From positions 1,256,852 to 1,320,851 of the forward strand of contig WNYE01000001.1 in assembly GCA_021396245.1 (NCBI GenBank): a stretch of DNA of 64,000 nt, written 5' to 3'. The position numbers and the translations under genes are program-made. Under the pieces are notes generated by a model. The model made no database searches. It worked only from the letters and a program-made list of their open reading frames with translations, and was not told where the DNA came from. This document shows, in pieces, positions 35,278-47,026 of the stretch. This stretch comes from Sporothrix humicola. Its lineage: Eukaryota > Ascomycota > Sordariomycetes > Ophiostomatales > Ophiostomataceae. How positions within the stretch are numbered: the stretch's first letter is position 1; every line of letters begins with the position of its first letter.

Positions 35278-36842
35278 GATGGGCTCAAATGGAGGGTGGC
35301 AGGTGGTGCTCTGGAGCCTGGTGAGCCTGGCTCGCCTGGATTTTCCTATTATTGAGTGGCGAATGAATCGACAAGATGGACGGAAGGGGCGAGGGGGGAA
35401 GAGGGGGACGACGAAAAAGCGATCTCTGCGTGCCGACTGAACTGGATCTAGGACCGGGCTCTGGTATTTTGGGACTGACACCGACTGTGCTCGGGCTAGG
35501 CCATCCTGGGGAAAGAGAACCGGTGCGCACTGCAAGAGACGGGGACAGGGACAATGCACGAGTAAACCATGCGTTGCGGGCAAGGGCGAGAACAAAGAGA
35601 AAAGGTCGTACGTTGGGGAGTTTGTGTGATTTGAGGCACTGTGAAGAATTGAGTGCGAAGAACAACAGACTTTACAACCGGGGTTAATGTAGGTGAGAAA
35701 GGCAGAAAGGGAAAGAGCGACACAGGAATTTCCTTTCTCTTTCTTTCCCCCTTGTCCTTGTCTGCACCAAAAAAATCTTGTCTCTTTTTTAACGGGCGAA
35801 AATTTTGGGTGGTCAAATGGCCTGGCCAAAACGGCCCGTCCACTAATAATAAAGTGGAAAGAGCGGCGGCGAAAGCCGAGCACAGACAAATCCTCACAGC
35901 TGTCCGTCGTAAACTCCTATCGCAATCACAGGCTTTTCTCCGAGCACCAAGAGAATATACTGCGAAAACAGCGAAAAACGGCGACTTACTGGAGCAACAC
36001 AAGAGCACGCTTCACTCTCTTCACGGTCAGGCCCTGTCAGAACCATAAACAGCGGGGATAAACCCGTTTTCGCGTTGCAGCATCTTTGATTCCAGATTCC
36101 TCCCTGCGTCCTTCAGTCCTTCCCGTCAAAATACCAAATCCATCTGCAGCTTACGACGTCTGGTCTCTCTGATTCATCAACATTCAGTAAATGGCTGCCG
36201 TCGACATGCAGGACACATACGGAGTATGTCAGCATGAGCGGGTACTGTGGTGGGTTGGGTAGGGAGGTTGGGCGATGAGAAGCGAATGGGGTGATGTGAT
36301 TATGTGCAGGTGGCGTTATGCTGCAAGCTGTTCCTGTAAAATACGTGAAAGTATCAAAGTATCGATGTAGCTCTTCGTACCCCGTATTCACTTTGGTTTC
36401 CTCAAGATTGGATGCCTTTTGTTTTTGTTGGTGTTGCCTATCACAAAAAGTGAACAGTGACTCCAACAGATCGCCGTCGCGTGACTTCAGCTGGACGCTG
36501 TTAGCAGAGCTTAGCATCGGCACTGTCTCTGACATCTGTCGTCTGCAACCCTCTGCCCCTCTCCATCCCTGTCTATTTCTGTCTATTTCCATCCACTACT
36601 GTTTCCTTAACGTGACACTTGCAGATGGGTGATGGTTTGTACAAAGCAATTTGTAACAGCACGATATCACGGTGCGATTCCCTGAACTTTTGTAACATAA
36701 TTCAAATTCCACAACTGTTTAACTGTTTATTGTGCATACGCCGATGCCCCGTATACTGATAATGAGAATGAGAATGCGAGACTCCATCATAAAGAAATAA
36801 CCGAAACCCTGAAAATGTTCCCATGCTTACATCCCAGCCCGA
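35278..36842. other. Intergenic region between Gag1-like gene and ies2
   Basis: 1.56 kb without a recognisable gene. It holds the Gag1-like promoter and the ies2 3' region. A TACGGAGTA motif at 36218-36226 sits inside the imperfect inverted repeat ACATACGGAGTATGT. Confidence 0.55.
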
Positions 36843-38283
36843 CTATGCCACCTCTTCGACCATCTTTTGCGGTGCGGGCCTGCTGGTAGCTGGTCCAAAC
36901 AGCTCGCTCGCAGGCCCATCTAGGACCTCGTTTCTCACGGCGATACTACTTCCCTGTTTGTTGCTGGTCCAGCGGATGAACACGGCGGCCGTGCGACCAG
37001 AGCCGTCGACGACACCATCCTCGTCCTCGGCCTGCGCATTCTTCTTTGTCGTCTTGGGCGCCTGGCGCTTGAGCAGCTTGTTGATGGTCTCGGCCTTGAC
37101 TTCCTCGTTGCGCTTGTCGCTGAGGTTGCGGCGACGGCGGGCCATTTCTTGCCGGCGCATGCTCAGCTCCTCGGCCGTAAAGACCTTCTTTGCCTGGACC
37201 TCTGCGGGAGTGTTAGTGACTGATGCGTAAATCAAAAGAAAATTGAAATCTACCCCGTGTCAACTTACCGTCAGACAGCTTCATGTACTCTTGAGGGGTC
37301 TCCTCGAAGCGTGCCCGCTGCCGGCGCGTCATCTTGGTGAGATCCGGCGTGCCGGCACGGCTGCCGTCCTCGGCGTCGCTATCGCCCTCGGCGTCCTGCT
37401 CGTCGTCTTCTTCATCCTCTTCGTCATCCTCGTCTCCCTCAGCATCCTCTTCATCATCACCGCCCATCATCTCCGTCTCGCCCTCGCCATTGGCCTCGTC
37501 ATCATCTTCTCCTTCGGCATCCTCTTCACCGGCCACCTCGACAGAGTCGTTGATTTCGCCTTCGGGCACGCTCTCAGGGTCGCTGAGCTCTTCTTCGTCG
37601 TCGTCATCCTCTTCCTCCTCCTCGTCTTCGTCCTCCTCATCCTCATCGGCACGACCGCGCTTTTTGTTGTTAGCTGCCGCTGCCGCCGCCCGTTTGGTCG
37701 TGGTTGGTTTGGCCTTGGCCTCTGTCTTCGCCTTGGAGCTGCCGCCGTTCGATCGCGGTTTCGACACCTTGATCGCAGGCACAGAGTCCATATCAATATC
37801 GCCCTCCGCATCCTCTTCGCCCAGGTCGTCGGCGTCGCCGTCAGCGTCGATATCCATGTCCTCGGCCTCGCCCTCGGCGTCCATGTCGACGTCGCTAGCC
37901 CCGACACGGATTTCGTCCTTTTCTTCCTCCTCCTCTTCTTCTTCATCATCCTCCTCCTCATCATCGTTGTCTCCCTCGGCATCCTCGTCGTCGCTCGACT
38001 CGGACTCCACATAGCGCTTCTTAGGTCCGCCTCGTGTGGGCCGGCGGGTCTGGACTACGTCTTGGCTCTCGGAGCGGTCACGGCCACTGTTCTTCTTCTG
38101 CCGCTTCGCGGAGCCGGAGACTCGGACGGTCGAGAGGTTGGAGTCCACCGAAGGGGCGCGGGCCGTGGCCCGGCTGTCGCCGCCTCGCCGGGATCGTGAT
38201 GACATTGCAGTGTCTCTATCGGCCATGTCAGTAATAGCAACAGAGGCGAGCCGAGCTGCCGTTCTCCGCGGTCGGGAGGTCAT
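36843..38283 (-). CDS. ies2: Ies2, INO80 chromatin-remodelling complex subunit (PAPA-1 domain)
   Basis: Exons complement(37269..38283) and complement(36843..37201) give 457 residues; the intron is 67 nt (GTAAGT, CACTAAC, CAG). Ies2 (INO80B in animals) is needed for ATPase activity and nucleosome sliding by INO80. The N-terminal two thirds are disordered: basic Arg/Ser-rich start, then long Glu/Asp runs separated by Lys-rich patches. The PAPA-1-like domain starts near residue 318 (MTRRQRARFEETPQEYMKLS) and crosses the splice site into EVQAKKVFTAEELSMRRQEM and ARRRRNLSDKRNEEVKAETI, then NKLLKRQAPK. The C-terminus ends in a short hydrophobic/Pro segment. The acid-coding strand yields a hydrophobic antisense open frame that is not a gene. 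Confidence 0.92.
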
Positions 38284-39899
38284 GACGTGGATGTGCGAAA
38301 TAAATATGAATATAAATGCGCAAATCAAAGGTGTAGATAAGGCGCCAGGTGGGTGTGTTCGCGCAGAGGCTATCGTAGGTCTTTGGCACAAAATTGCGAC
38401 GCGTATGTATTGTGCAAGGCTGCCAGCGGGGAAATCAAGCAACAGAAGAGCAAAATAGGGAAAGAAGGGGGCTCGGATGCAGCCAAGGTGAGGAACAGCA
38501 AAGAGTGAACGGCAAACCCAAGTTGGAGGGGTGGGGCAACGGCCGTGAGATGGCGCAGACTGCAGCCATCCATCGAGCACAAAAATGACAGAAACGTGGC
38601 CAGCAACAAAGGGGAGAGGAGCGACTGTAGTGACGCAGGGCAATATGTCCGATATCACACATATCAGAATGTGCTCCAATATGCCACAAAAATAAGGCCA
38701 TTGGAGGCAGGGCGGCCCGTCCTGAAGACGGACCCGAGGGTGGCACCCAGCATATTGCGACCGTATATTTCGTTTGTGTTCACACGCGTCGGCTCTGCAT
38801 TGTGCATCTCCATCCAACCAATTGCCTCTTTGCTGTTGACTTTCTTCACTCTTTTCTCACAGTGTCGCATTCGCCGAAACGGCGCGCATTTGTGCAACAA
38901 TACAAAAGGGATTGCCCAGCAAAGAATATGCGGTCATAGGCTGATAGGCTGTGTAGGTTTTGGAAGAAAACGAAGGGAAGAGGAGACAGAGGGATATAAA
39001 AGAAGCGCACGGCACCAAGCTGTGGTACTTTCGCCAGCCTGGCTGTTGAGACGCTCTCGGAAGGCATAGAGAGCTCTTAAAAACAAAGGAGACAAAATGC
39101 TTACCTGAAGGAAGGTGTGTGTGTAGGTATGCTGACTTTGGACTGATCACTCTTCAACAAGCAATCAGATACCAGGTTTTTATCGCGCGCGTTTGGTCTC
39201 AGAAGCTGCAATTTCGATGCGCCTGCAGGCTCGCAACTGCCCAATCGCTGCTTCCAAGGTGCAATTGGCCGGTATATATTGTCGACTTGGAATATCGAGG
39301 GATATGTAGCCTTTTGGGCCTTGGTGTCGGCTGGCTTGGTTCGTGTGTAAAAGTATTGCTTCGGCAATCTAGAAGTGTATAATGGGTTCTCGTTCGACGT
39401 ATGCGTAGATTGGATGCACTGTTCTGGCGTGGGACGCGCAAAAAGGTGTCGATATTCGAGCGCGTAGTTTCGTAGTGTGGTGATTCGTGGTTTTGCGATC
39501 CTCTCTCAGTCTCTCATTTAAGATCTTAAGCACATCGGCATACAATTGCTGTATCGAACTGCAACTGGCCAGAAAGCTACCCCAAACTGAGGTAATACAG
39601 GGCACTCATGTGGGTCTCATGCAAGGCCTAAAATATCAGGCAGAAACACTTTCGCACTCTTCGCGCAAGGCCCAAGTGCCCCAACTTTCGGTAAGGCCGC
39701 CCCACAACAGCGACTCCAACCAGCAGCCAGCACAGGCCTAGCCTTGTTTTCCCCAGCCGCAAGCCGAGGCTACAGCTGCCAAACCCAAACAGACCATCTC
39801 GGCGGCGCTCCTTCTTTCGAGTCGTGCTTGTCTCCTGTTCTTGTTTTTTGGTTTCTTTCAATCCAATTCCAATTCGCAACATCGCCACCATCCACAGCC
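38284..39899. promoter_or_regulatory. Divergent promoter region, ies2 / pex14
   Basis: 1.6 kb between divergent starts. Both strands were read and no gene or clear element is supported. Confidence 0.5.
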
Positions 39900-41213
39900 A
39901 TGGCCGACTCCGATCCGAAAGACGGCCCTGTACCATCGTCGTCGCCCATTGACGACGCGGCGCAAACAACAAACGACGCTCCCGCGACACATTCAGAACA
40001 GGAGGCATCACCACAAGAATCATCAACACCAGAGTCGTCGGGCGATGCAAGCTCTGCCGGCGAGTCCGGAGCAGCCACAGAAGCCACGTCGGCCGAGCCA
40101 GCGCCGCCGACACTCGACCAGGCCCGTCTCTTCCTGCGCGACGAGTCCGTCCAGCGCGAATCCCGGCCGCGCAAGGCCGCCTTCCTCGCCAGCAAGGGCC
40201 TCACATCTCCCCAGATCGACCAGCTTCTGGCCGAAGAGGACGAAGCAGCCACAGCGACAGCCACCGCAGCATCTACACCACAAAATGCAATCGCGCTTCC
40301 AGATAGCGCCGCCGCACCCGCCGAACAGGCACCCTCGCTGCCCCCAATCGTCACATACCCAGAGTTCATGGCACGGCCACCACAGCCGCCGCCGCTCGTC
40401 ACCCCCAAAGTCTTTCTGGGTGCTCTCTACGGCAGCGCTGCCGTCTCGACTCTCCTCTATGCGACGGCTCGTCTCGTGCTGGCGCCCATGGTTGACGCTC
40501 TCACTGACTCGCGCGCCGAGCTGCACGACACCGCCGCCAACAACATGAACACCCTGCTCGACAAACTCGAAAAAGTCGTGTCGGAAGTGCCCGAGGCGGC
40601 CAAGGCTGGCGCCAATGGTGCTGCTGCCCGGTCGTGTCTTTCTGCTGCCGCTGCTGCGGCCGAGGAGGACGACGCTTCCACGGCCGAAACTACCGACTCG
40701 TACGACGATCCCACCGAAGTGTTCCACCGAGATATTGGCGTCCAGACATCGCTCCCTCCCAGCCCCACACTGGCACCCAAGGTCACCATGGACTCTACGG
40801 TGCCATCGACATCCAACTCCCTCACCCCGCCTGCCGAGAACGTCTCCAAGCTGCCTGCCCAGAGCTCGTACCAGACCGAACGCCTGACTAGCCTGGTCGA
40901 CTCCGTCCGCGGCCTGACTCAGGCGTGGGCTGGCCCGTCGGACGTGCTCTCCGAGATTCAGACCACTGTGGACGTGTTCCGTGACGACGTCGACAAGCTG
41001 TCACGCCCTCCTGCATATGCATACGGCGGCGGCTTTGGCAGCGGCATCTACGGCTACGGCGGCAGCGTGACGACGAGCGGCTCCAACAAGTACCCCGGTT
41101 ATGTGACCACCACGCGTAACGAGCCCGACGACGAGATCCGCAAGGCCAAGGAGAACATTCGCCGCGTCAAGGGCGCCCTGCTGACAACACGCACGTTCCC
41201 GACGGCACGGTAA
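39900..41213 (+). CDS. pex14: Pex14-type peroxin (Pex14 or Pex14/17)
   Basis: Single exon, 437 residues. Pex14 is the peroxisomal membrane docking factor for Pex5 cargo receptor. After an acidic, Ser/Thr-rich leader, residues about 75-120 contain the conserved helical domain: LDQARLFLRDESVQ, RKAAFLASKGLTSPQIDQLL. The middle has a Pro-rich stretch, YPEFMARPPQPPPLVTPKVF, and one hydrophobic segment (GALYGSAAVSTLLYATARLV). A coiled-coil-like region follows (NMNTLLDKLEKVVSEVPEAA). The tail has Gly/Tyr repeats and a basic end. The YPEF...PPPLVTPK section recalls the filamentous-fungal Pex14/17 (Pex33) form more than classical Pex14; the choice is uncertain. It converges with the chromodomain gene, 292 bp apart. 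Confidence 0.8.
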   Translation: MADSDPKDGPVPSSSPIDDAAQTTNDAPATHSEQEASPQESSTPESSGDASSAGESGAATEATSAEPAPPTLDQARLFLRDESVQRESRPRKAAFLASKGLTSPQIDQLLAEEDEAATATATAASTPQNAIALPDSAAAPAEQAPSLPPIVTYPEFMARPPQPPPLVTPKVFLGALYGSAAVSTLLYATARLVLAPMVDALTDSRAELHDTAANNMNTLLDKLEKVVSEVPEAAKAGANGAAARSCLSAAAAAAEEDDASTAETTDSYDDPTEVFHRDIGVQTSLPPSPTLAPKVTMDSTVPSTSNSLTPPAENVSKLPAQSSYQTERLTSLVDSVRGLTQAWAGPSDVLSEIQTTVDVFRDDVDKLSRPPAYAYGGGFGSGIYGYGGSVTTSGSNKYPGYVTTTRNEPDDEIRKAKENIRRVKGALLTTRTFPTAR

Positions 41214-41505
41214 AGACCTTTGATTTGAGGGTCTGTGTTAGTCGCTGTTGGGAGGTAGATGGGAATCAAGAAAGTAGACAAATTGTATCATACTATATAG
41301 CGCCGGATGTCCAACTTTCATATAATTAGCACATGTTTTATACGTCCTTTTTTGTACCCTTTTTTGTACTCGGAAGTTTTCTGCATTATTTAGATGCCAC
41401 GAAGTCCGGCAAAGATATGGCAAATATCACCATATATTATTCGCTACTTGCCTCCCCGTAGACAGTTGTCCACATTGTTCTTCTTGCCATCGGCTACTCG
41501 CAAAA

Positions 41506-44500
41506 TCATTCATAATCGTCGACCCGATACGTGTCAAAGAAACTTTTCCAGCCAACCACATGCACGTGAGAGAAACCACGCCCCTCCTCGGCTTGCTCGC
41601 GATACCACTTTGTCGTAGGACAAAACTCGAACTGCATCGTCGCCGCCTGTGAGTTTTGTTTCCGCGCCTGTCGCGCACAGTCGTAGAACTGGTTTCGGCA
41701 ATGTGAGTTTCCCACATGCCGCGCGTGCTCCCCTCTGGGGGCGTGAAAGACGATTTTGGCATCTGCTTTCCCTTCGCCTCCCTCTGTGGCAATCGTCTCT
41801 CCACCTTTCTGGCTTTTTGTCGCCTGGTTCTCCCTCTTGTCGCCACGTACGACCACCTCTTTGAAGCCTCTCGCTTCAAGGTACTTGGGCGACGGGGGCA
41901 AAAGATCTCTCATATTTTGCTGCATGTGGTCCAAATACTCTGCTGTTGCGTCGAGTTCGTTTGAAGGGGTGGTGCGGGTATTAGAGTTTCGGTCTTCCCA
42001 TGGTGTGAAGGCCTCGCCACCGATATACACGCGGGTTAGTGCTGCCCCGTCATGCTTTTTGTGGCCAGCTTCTCGAACAAAGTCAAGAACCGCGCGTTGC
42101 CCTTTCGTCAACGCCGTTGCCTCCGAGACCAAATCTTGGCCTCGGAGTCTATTCTTTGCCCGGAAATCCCAGAAAATTAGCTCCGTCGCCTTATACGAAG
42201 GCCTTGATATATGTGGGTTAACCGGGCGGTATATGACAATAAATGGGTGCCTGGGTGGTTGGTCGTTGTGTCCTATGTGCTGTCTATCATATGAATCGTC
42301 AACAAGATAGAAAAGCCCAATGTATGTGCGAAAAAAGTTAGAGAATTTCCATGAGAAGGTGAGCCAATGGTTGAGTGTAAACTTGTCTGCGCTTAGTGAA
42401 CCGAACTCAAAGGCCTCGTCCGGATCACGCCACATAACAGGATATCCGTAAACCTTCCAAAAATCGTCCTTGGATGAGGAGCGCATCAAATAGGAAACAA
42501 GTGGACTCGGGTTGCCATCTGGGAATCGTTGGCTTCGAGAATTCTGATGTGGAAGAGACGGCCCGGTATCGGGAACTGTCGGTTGCGAAGAGTTTCCCGG
42601 GGTCGAGGTTCGAAGAGCCGGGTCATTGACATCTCGCACCCGCTCCCTTGCGACATCGGGATCGGCGACTGTCTCTGGACGAAAGCCAGGGATTCTGATT
42701 ACCCGTGCCGCCAGTTCGTTGTTTTTATACCTAAGAGCCTCGTCCGTGCCCACGACATAAAACATCCGGTACTGGTCAATATGCATCGATGACCACCACC
42801 CAAACCAGTTCACCAGGCTCTGCTCATCATGGCCGTCAATGGCCTCGTCGGCGAAAGCAGTAGGGCGAAAGTAGATTGTCTCTAGGCTGCCGCAAAGCTC
42901 TTCCGCCAAGAGGCATGTCTCGTACCGAAAACGGCACTCCATGTCGGGATCATCGTCTCTCCGTCTCGTGGCTGCAGTTGCTGACCTGCTTGGAGGGCGT
43001 TGACGCAACTTTTCGTACTTCTCGTCAGCAAGGTCTCTTAGAAACTTGCAAATGTCCCATGCAGTCACCACGGTCAACAGTATGTCGCCCATTCGGTGCA
43101 CATATGAGATCCAGCGAAAGAGGTCGTATGTGTGGCCCGGCTCAGAAATGATGAAGCTGGGTGTCACAAAGATGGCGAGACCTTGAGGGAATAGTTGTCT
43201 ACAGTTAATTTTGCCAAATGCTGCGGGTTCCATAATCTTTTCGCAGCTGCCTGTGTCATCGAGATCATGTTCCTCTATCTGAGAGAATACGGGCGGCGAT
43301 AGAATCGACTGTGACATCGCCCAGAATTTGCAGGAATTGCTTTTCTTGTCAAGAAATCTGTGTAGATCTGGGAACCGTCGGATGGCGCTTATAGCGAGCT
43401 CATGAACCACGACCGCCCCGTTTAACTGGTTTAGTGTGATCTTGTCACGGAATGCCATCCAAGCTCCCGGCACCGTACTGTCATATATCGCACAGTCAGT
43501 GTCCATGGCACGGACCCAGTAAGCAATTTGCTGCATGGATGACACCAATGACGGTGGAAAGGCCAAAAAAATGTGATTTTTTGCCGGGCCATTGGCCGGG
43601 CCAGCACCGGTGTGGCGGGGAAATAGGCGGGCAAACGAGGCTCGTTCTAATCCAGTAAACACCTTCATGAGATGTTCTCTCCGATCTATGTTGGCGGGGA
43701 TGCTGAAGTTCCTTGCAAAACGGCTGGAGGGTCGTATAAACCCCGATCCATCGAAAAATGTTTTGAATACAACATACCGAAGGCGTGCAGCCACTTGTTC
43801 ACTCTCCGGAGCGGGGAAGCCAAACCTCTCCTCGCTCCAATCTTGGCTCCTCGATGGGTAGAGTAAGATGGCAAAAGTGGGCTTGAGAATAAAAAGACCC
43901 GAGTGCCTTGCCAGCAATCTGTTAAATATGGCTTCCAAGCTCTCATGACTTGACTTTATGTGTGGGTCCGGCTTGATGTACCCAGAAAATAAGTTTCTCT
44001 CTCGAAGGCCTCCAATTTGCTGAAGAAGAGTGTCTGCCAGACAAGAATGATCAAACCGAAGGAAACTGTTGGCAAAGACTTCTTCTAGCAAATCCTTGGT
44101 GTATTCAGGCTCGGCCACGACGCTGAATATAGCTTCAAGGGGGTCTTTTTGTGACCCTGTGAGTAGTTTCATAGCCCGATCGGGCATGGATATGCTCGTT
44201 TTATGCGGCTCAAAGTCTATTGCCATGGCGTCGTCGTCAATAGAAGTAGTCCCCCTTGGGGATGGATCAGAAAATGTCCTCCGAGTATGGTTGTTAGACA
44301 ACTCGTCGTCATCATCAGTCACGGAGAAATGGACCGACTTTGTGCGCCTAGGTACCGTTTCAGGAGACCGGCGTATGGAAAGGATAGACCGTGGTTGGTC
44401 TTGCTTTAGCTGTGAAGCCGATGCATCTTCTACCTCCGTATTGGCTGTCTGTGTGGCCAGGAAATTACCATCGTTCTTGCGAGTCACGGTCATCGCCAAA

Positions 44501-45864
44501 GGAGCTGGTGTATCGGATGGGCGTTGTGAGATAGGAAAGAGTCGTGACAGACGCGATGGCTCTATCATGGCGTCTTCTTTTTCTCGTCCCTGCATCTCAA
44601 CCTTGCGAAGAATGCTCCTCTTTGTAAACAGTTGCTGAGGCTTTGACGGGTCAGAGCTTGCAGCAAGAAGATTCATTCGGGTACGGGGCTTTATGCCACT
44701 GTTGAAAGCATTCCCAGTTTCCTGCGGTGCTGTTGCCGATTTCCTTGCTGAAAATGCAGCTGGCTTGGCCTTGGTCGTTTCAGCAGTAAGCTTCGTCCTT
44801 CCCGGTTCTTTGGTGTTTCCTGTTGCTGACGCATTGGTCTTTTGAAGCGGCTGGCCTACGGGCCGCTGCTCAGACAATCGGCGAGCAGCCTCAGGCCCAG
44901 CCTTTGCGTTTTTGGCGACACCCGAAGTAGCGGCCCTTTTCTCGCCATCTGTCGATTTCCTTTTCTCTGGCTTTTCCAGCTTCTTTGTCTTCTCAGGGAG
45001 AGTCTCTGTAGTTGGCAAAGGTGCCGAGACGCGTCTCTTTGGCTGTGATGGACCACCAGCCTCGGCATTCAGCTTTTGTTTTGCCAGTTGCTTAGGCAGT
45101 AATCCCGTCTTCTCTTTTAAGCCTGATACCTCCTTCTTCTGCTTCTTCTTCTTTTTCTTCGACTTTGGGGCTGCTGGGGCGGAGATATCGTCCAGTACCA
45201 CAATATCGTCATCTGAATCGTGTGTCAGGTCCATAGGCCCGGAACCGTCGCTTTCAATGCCGGTTGGCTCCGTTGTGCTTGCACTTGCCGACCGCGTGGC
45301 CACAGGTACAGGGTCTGCCACAGCTTCCGGCGCAGAGATCGTGGCTGGAGAAGCATCCGCAGTGTCCTTTGCGGCTTCAGTATCTGCAACAGATTCGTTT
45401 ACGAAAAGCGCCTCATCGTCTTCAAAAAAGGGGAATGTCTCGGGTAGCCCAAGTCTTTTTCGTTTGATATTTCTGCGACGGTGCCGTTCGTCCTTCGCCG
45501 CGAGGGCCCCATAGTAAAGGCCAAGGTCAAACGGCGCATAGTCCGATCGTTTCTTTTTCTCCTCCCACAGATCTTGGAGAAGCTCCTCGCCCATGTTCTC
45601 CTGGGGCTCCCACGTGCACTTTTCCAGAGGATAGCCCGACCATTGCACAAGATATTTTGTGACGCCATCCATGTTGTCGTCTTGTGCTAAGATTGCCTCG
45701 ACATTGTACTCGGCGTCGGGATCTTCCGAGTCATATGGGGTAGATGTGGCCGAGATATTGTCGTCCGTGTCTTCCGTCGTGATACTGGCAGACGGCTCTG
45801 CTTTCGCGCTCATATCTGTCCCGGAGCCTGCCGAGTTGTATTGGACTGCCGTATCGCGCGCCAT
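41506..45864 (-). CDS. Large chromodomain protein, C-terminal region uncharacterised
   Basis: Single exon, 1452 residues. The chromodomain is at about 51-100: Y53-N-V-E, then W75-S-G-Y78 and CTWEPQEN. The three aromatic cage residues (Y53, W75, Y78) that bind methyl-lysine in HP1-type domains are present, so H3K9me or H3K27me binding is likely. Residues about 160-470 are disordered and Lys/Ser/Ala-rich. From about 520 to the end the protein looks folded, with stretches such as AIFNRLLARHSGLFILKPTF, MQQIAYWVRAMDTDCAIYDS and LHRFLDKKSNSCKFWAMSQS, and near the C-terminus a Cys/His-containing segment (EHARHVGNSHCRNQFYDCAR) and FEFCPTTKWYREQAEEGRGF. No named domain could be assigned there. Chp1-like proteins also pair an N-terminal chromodomain with a large C-terminal module, but this is only an analogy. 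Likely nuclear. Confidence 0.9.
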   Translation of the reverse strand: MARDTAVQYNSAGSGTDMSAKAEPSASITTEDTDDNISATSTPYDSEDPDAEYNVEAILAQDDNMDGVTKYLVQWSGYPLEKCTWEPQENMGEELLQDLWEEKKKRSDYAPFDLGLYYGALAAKDERHRRRNIKRKRLGLPETFPFFEDDEALFVNESVADTEAAKDTADASPATISAPEAVADPVPVATRSASASTTEPTGIESDGSGPMDLTHDSDDDIVVLDDISAPAAPKSKKKKKKQKKEVSGLKEKTGLLPKQLAKQKLNAEAGGPSQPKRRVSAPLPTTETLPEKTKKLEKPEKRKSTDGEKRAATSGVAKNAKAGPEAARRLSEQRPVGQPLQKTNASATGNTKEPGRTKLTAETTKAKPAAFSARKSATAPQETGNAFNSGIKPRTRMNLLAASSDPSKPQQLFTKRSILRKVEMQGREKEDAMIEPSRLSRLFPISQRPSDTPAPLAMTVTRKNDGNFLATQTANTEVEDASASQLKQDQPRSILSIRRSPETVPRRTKSVHFSVTDDDDELSNNHTRRTFSDPSPRGTTSIDDDAMAIDFEPHKTSISMPDRAMKLLTGSQKDPLEAIFSVVAEPEYTKDLLEEVFANSFLRFDHSCLADTLLQQIGGLRERNLFSGYIKPDPHIKSSHESLEAIFNRLLARHSGLFILKPTFAILLYPSRSQDWSEERFGFPAPESEQVAARLRYVVFKTFFDGSGFIRPSSRFARNFSIPANIDRREHLMKVFTGLERASFARLFPRHTGAGPANGPAKNHIFLAFPPSLVSSMQQIAYWVRAMDTDCAIYDSTVPGAWMAFRDKITLNQLNGAVVVHELAISAIRRFPDLHRFLDKKSNSCKFWAMSQSILSPPVFSQIEEHDLDDTGSCEKIMEPAAFGKINCRQLFPQGLAIFVTPSFIISEPGHTYDLFRWISYVHRMGDILLTVVTAWDICKFLRDLADEKYEKLRQRPPSRSATAATRRRDDDPDMECRFRYETCLLAEELCGSLETIYFRPTAFADEAIDGHDEQSLVNWFGWWSSMHIDQYRMFYVVGTDEALRYKNNELAARVIRIPGFRPETVADPDVARERVRDVNDPALRTSTPGNSSQPTVPDTGPSLPHQNSRSQRFPDGNPSPLVSYLMRSSSKDDFWKVYGYPVMWRDPDEAFEFGSLSADKFTLNHWLTFSWKFSNFFRTYIGLFYLVDDSYDRQHIGHNDQPPRHPFIVIYRPVNPHISRPSYKATELIFWDFRAKNRLRGQDLVSEATALTKGQRAVLDFVREAGHKKHDGAALTRVYIGGEAFTPWEDRNSNTRTTPSNELDATAEYLDHMQQNMRDLLPPSPKYLEARGFKEVVVRGDKRENQATKSQKGGETIATEGGEGKADAKIVFHAPRGEHARHVGNSHCRNQFYDCARQARKQNSQAATMQFEFCPTTKWYREQAEEGRGFSHVHVVGWKSFFDTYRVDDYE

Positions 45865-47026
45865 TTTTGAGTTTAACCTTGACCATGCGTCTCAATGACG
45901 CTGGCCGTCCGTCAAAGCCTGCGATTGGGCGTGGGTTTGGCAAGTGTATTGAAATGGGAAAATGAAGCTGATTGGTGTGTGAAAATGTCTCAGCTGCGGG
46001 TATAATAAAATATGCGTCGGGCGGCGACAAAAGGAGGGTTTTCGTGGGCCAGAGAGTTTAGGAGGCCGTGAAGGAAGAATATAAACAAAAACAATGAAAT
46101 TAAATTTCACCGTTCTTTAAAACGGAAGGAGCGATGAGAGCGTTTGCATTGTGACGAGTACGACGTACTAGTGAGTGAGTGCACGTGCTCTTAGTGTGTA
46201 AGGCGAGCGTACCGCAATAGAGAAATTAATATCGCAATAAAAGAGTTTCTTTTCATACAAATACCTGTACAGCCCTGTTGAGATTAACAAAGAGCAATTC
46301 ACATCAAAAGCGGAAATTCTGTGCTTCCAACCGTGTTACAGCATATCAAGTGATCGCCTCGGCAGCCAAACTTTCCGAAAAGTCGAACAAATGAAGAACA
46401 AACGATAAAATTACCGGCGAGGAAAAAGTATCAAAGTGGATTGTAAAGGCTGTGAGTTTTTGTTTCAAAGGGGAGGACCTGTGTCTATGTAGTTAAGCGA
46501 TCGCCTATCTGCCCCACTGGTGCTTTCATTAGTGGTGGGGCTCCAGAGTAGGCCGTTACAAACAGCCCCCCGCAGGTGTAATCCTCTGCAAAAATGGGAG
46601 GTATGGTGCCCTTTAATTCGCCTCCCCAGCCATCAGCTACCCCTAATTCAGCGACGATCTGGCCACTAAAGGCACAGTAGTCCCGAGAGAAAACTCCCCA
46701 GCCAGATGCCAAAGAAGTTCTGTTGCCTGCACTGAACAAGGAGTATTCCAGCGCCCTACAGCGACCCCAACACCGCTGCCTTCGAGTACTTGGCAGCACC
46801 GCCCCCTGCCAGCAGCAGGCAACCCTTGCGGTCCAATTCTGTATTTCTCCTGCATGGAAGCCGAACCTCACCACCGCTTCAACATCCACACAATCCGCAT
46901 CCACCAACCCTTTTTCACACCGCGCTCTCTCCAACCCATCCTCCGCATCATCCACCGACCACGACCTCACGACCTTCTTTCGACGACATCTTATCTTAGC
47001 GAACCACTTTACGAATACCAGCGACC
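45865..47026. promoter_or_regulatory. Divergent promoter region, chromodomain gene / rab11
   Basis: 1.16 kb between divergent starts. The last 150 bp before the rab11 ATG form a C/A-rich leader. No further element is assigned. Confidence 0.5.

Noticed and set aside
36655..36690. GGTGCGATTCCC, resembling a tRNA B box
   Set aside because: No paired acceptor stem or A box.
37243..38199. 318-codon plus-strand frame predicting a very hydrophobic, membrane-like protein
   Set aside because: It is the reverse complement of the Glu/Asp-rich region of ies2; GAG and GAT runs read as Leu and Ile.
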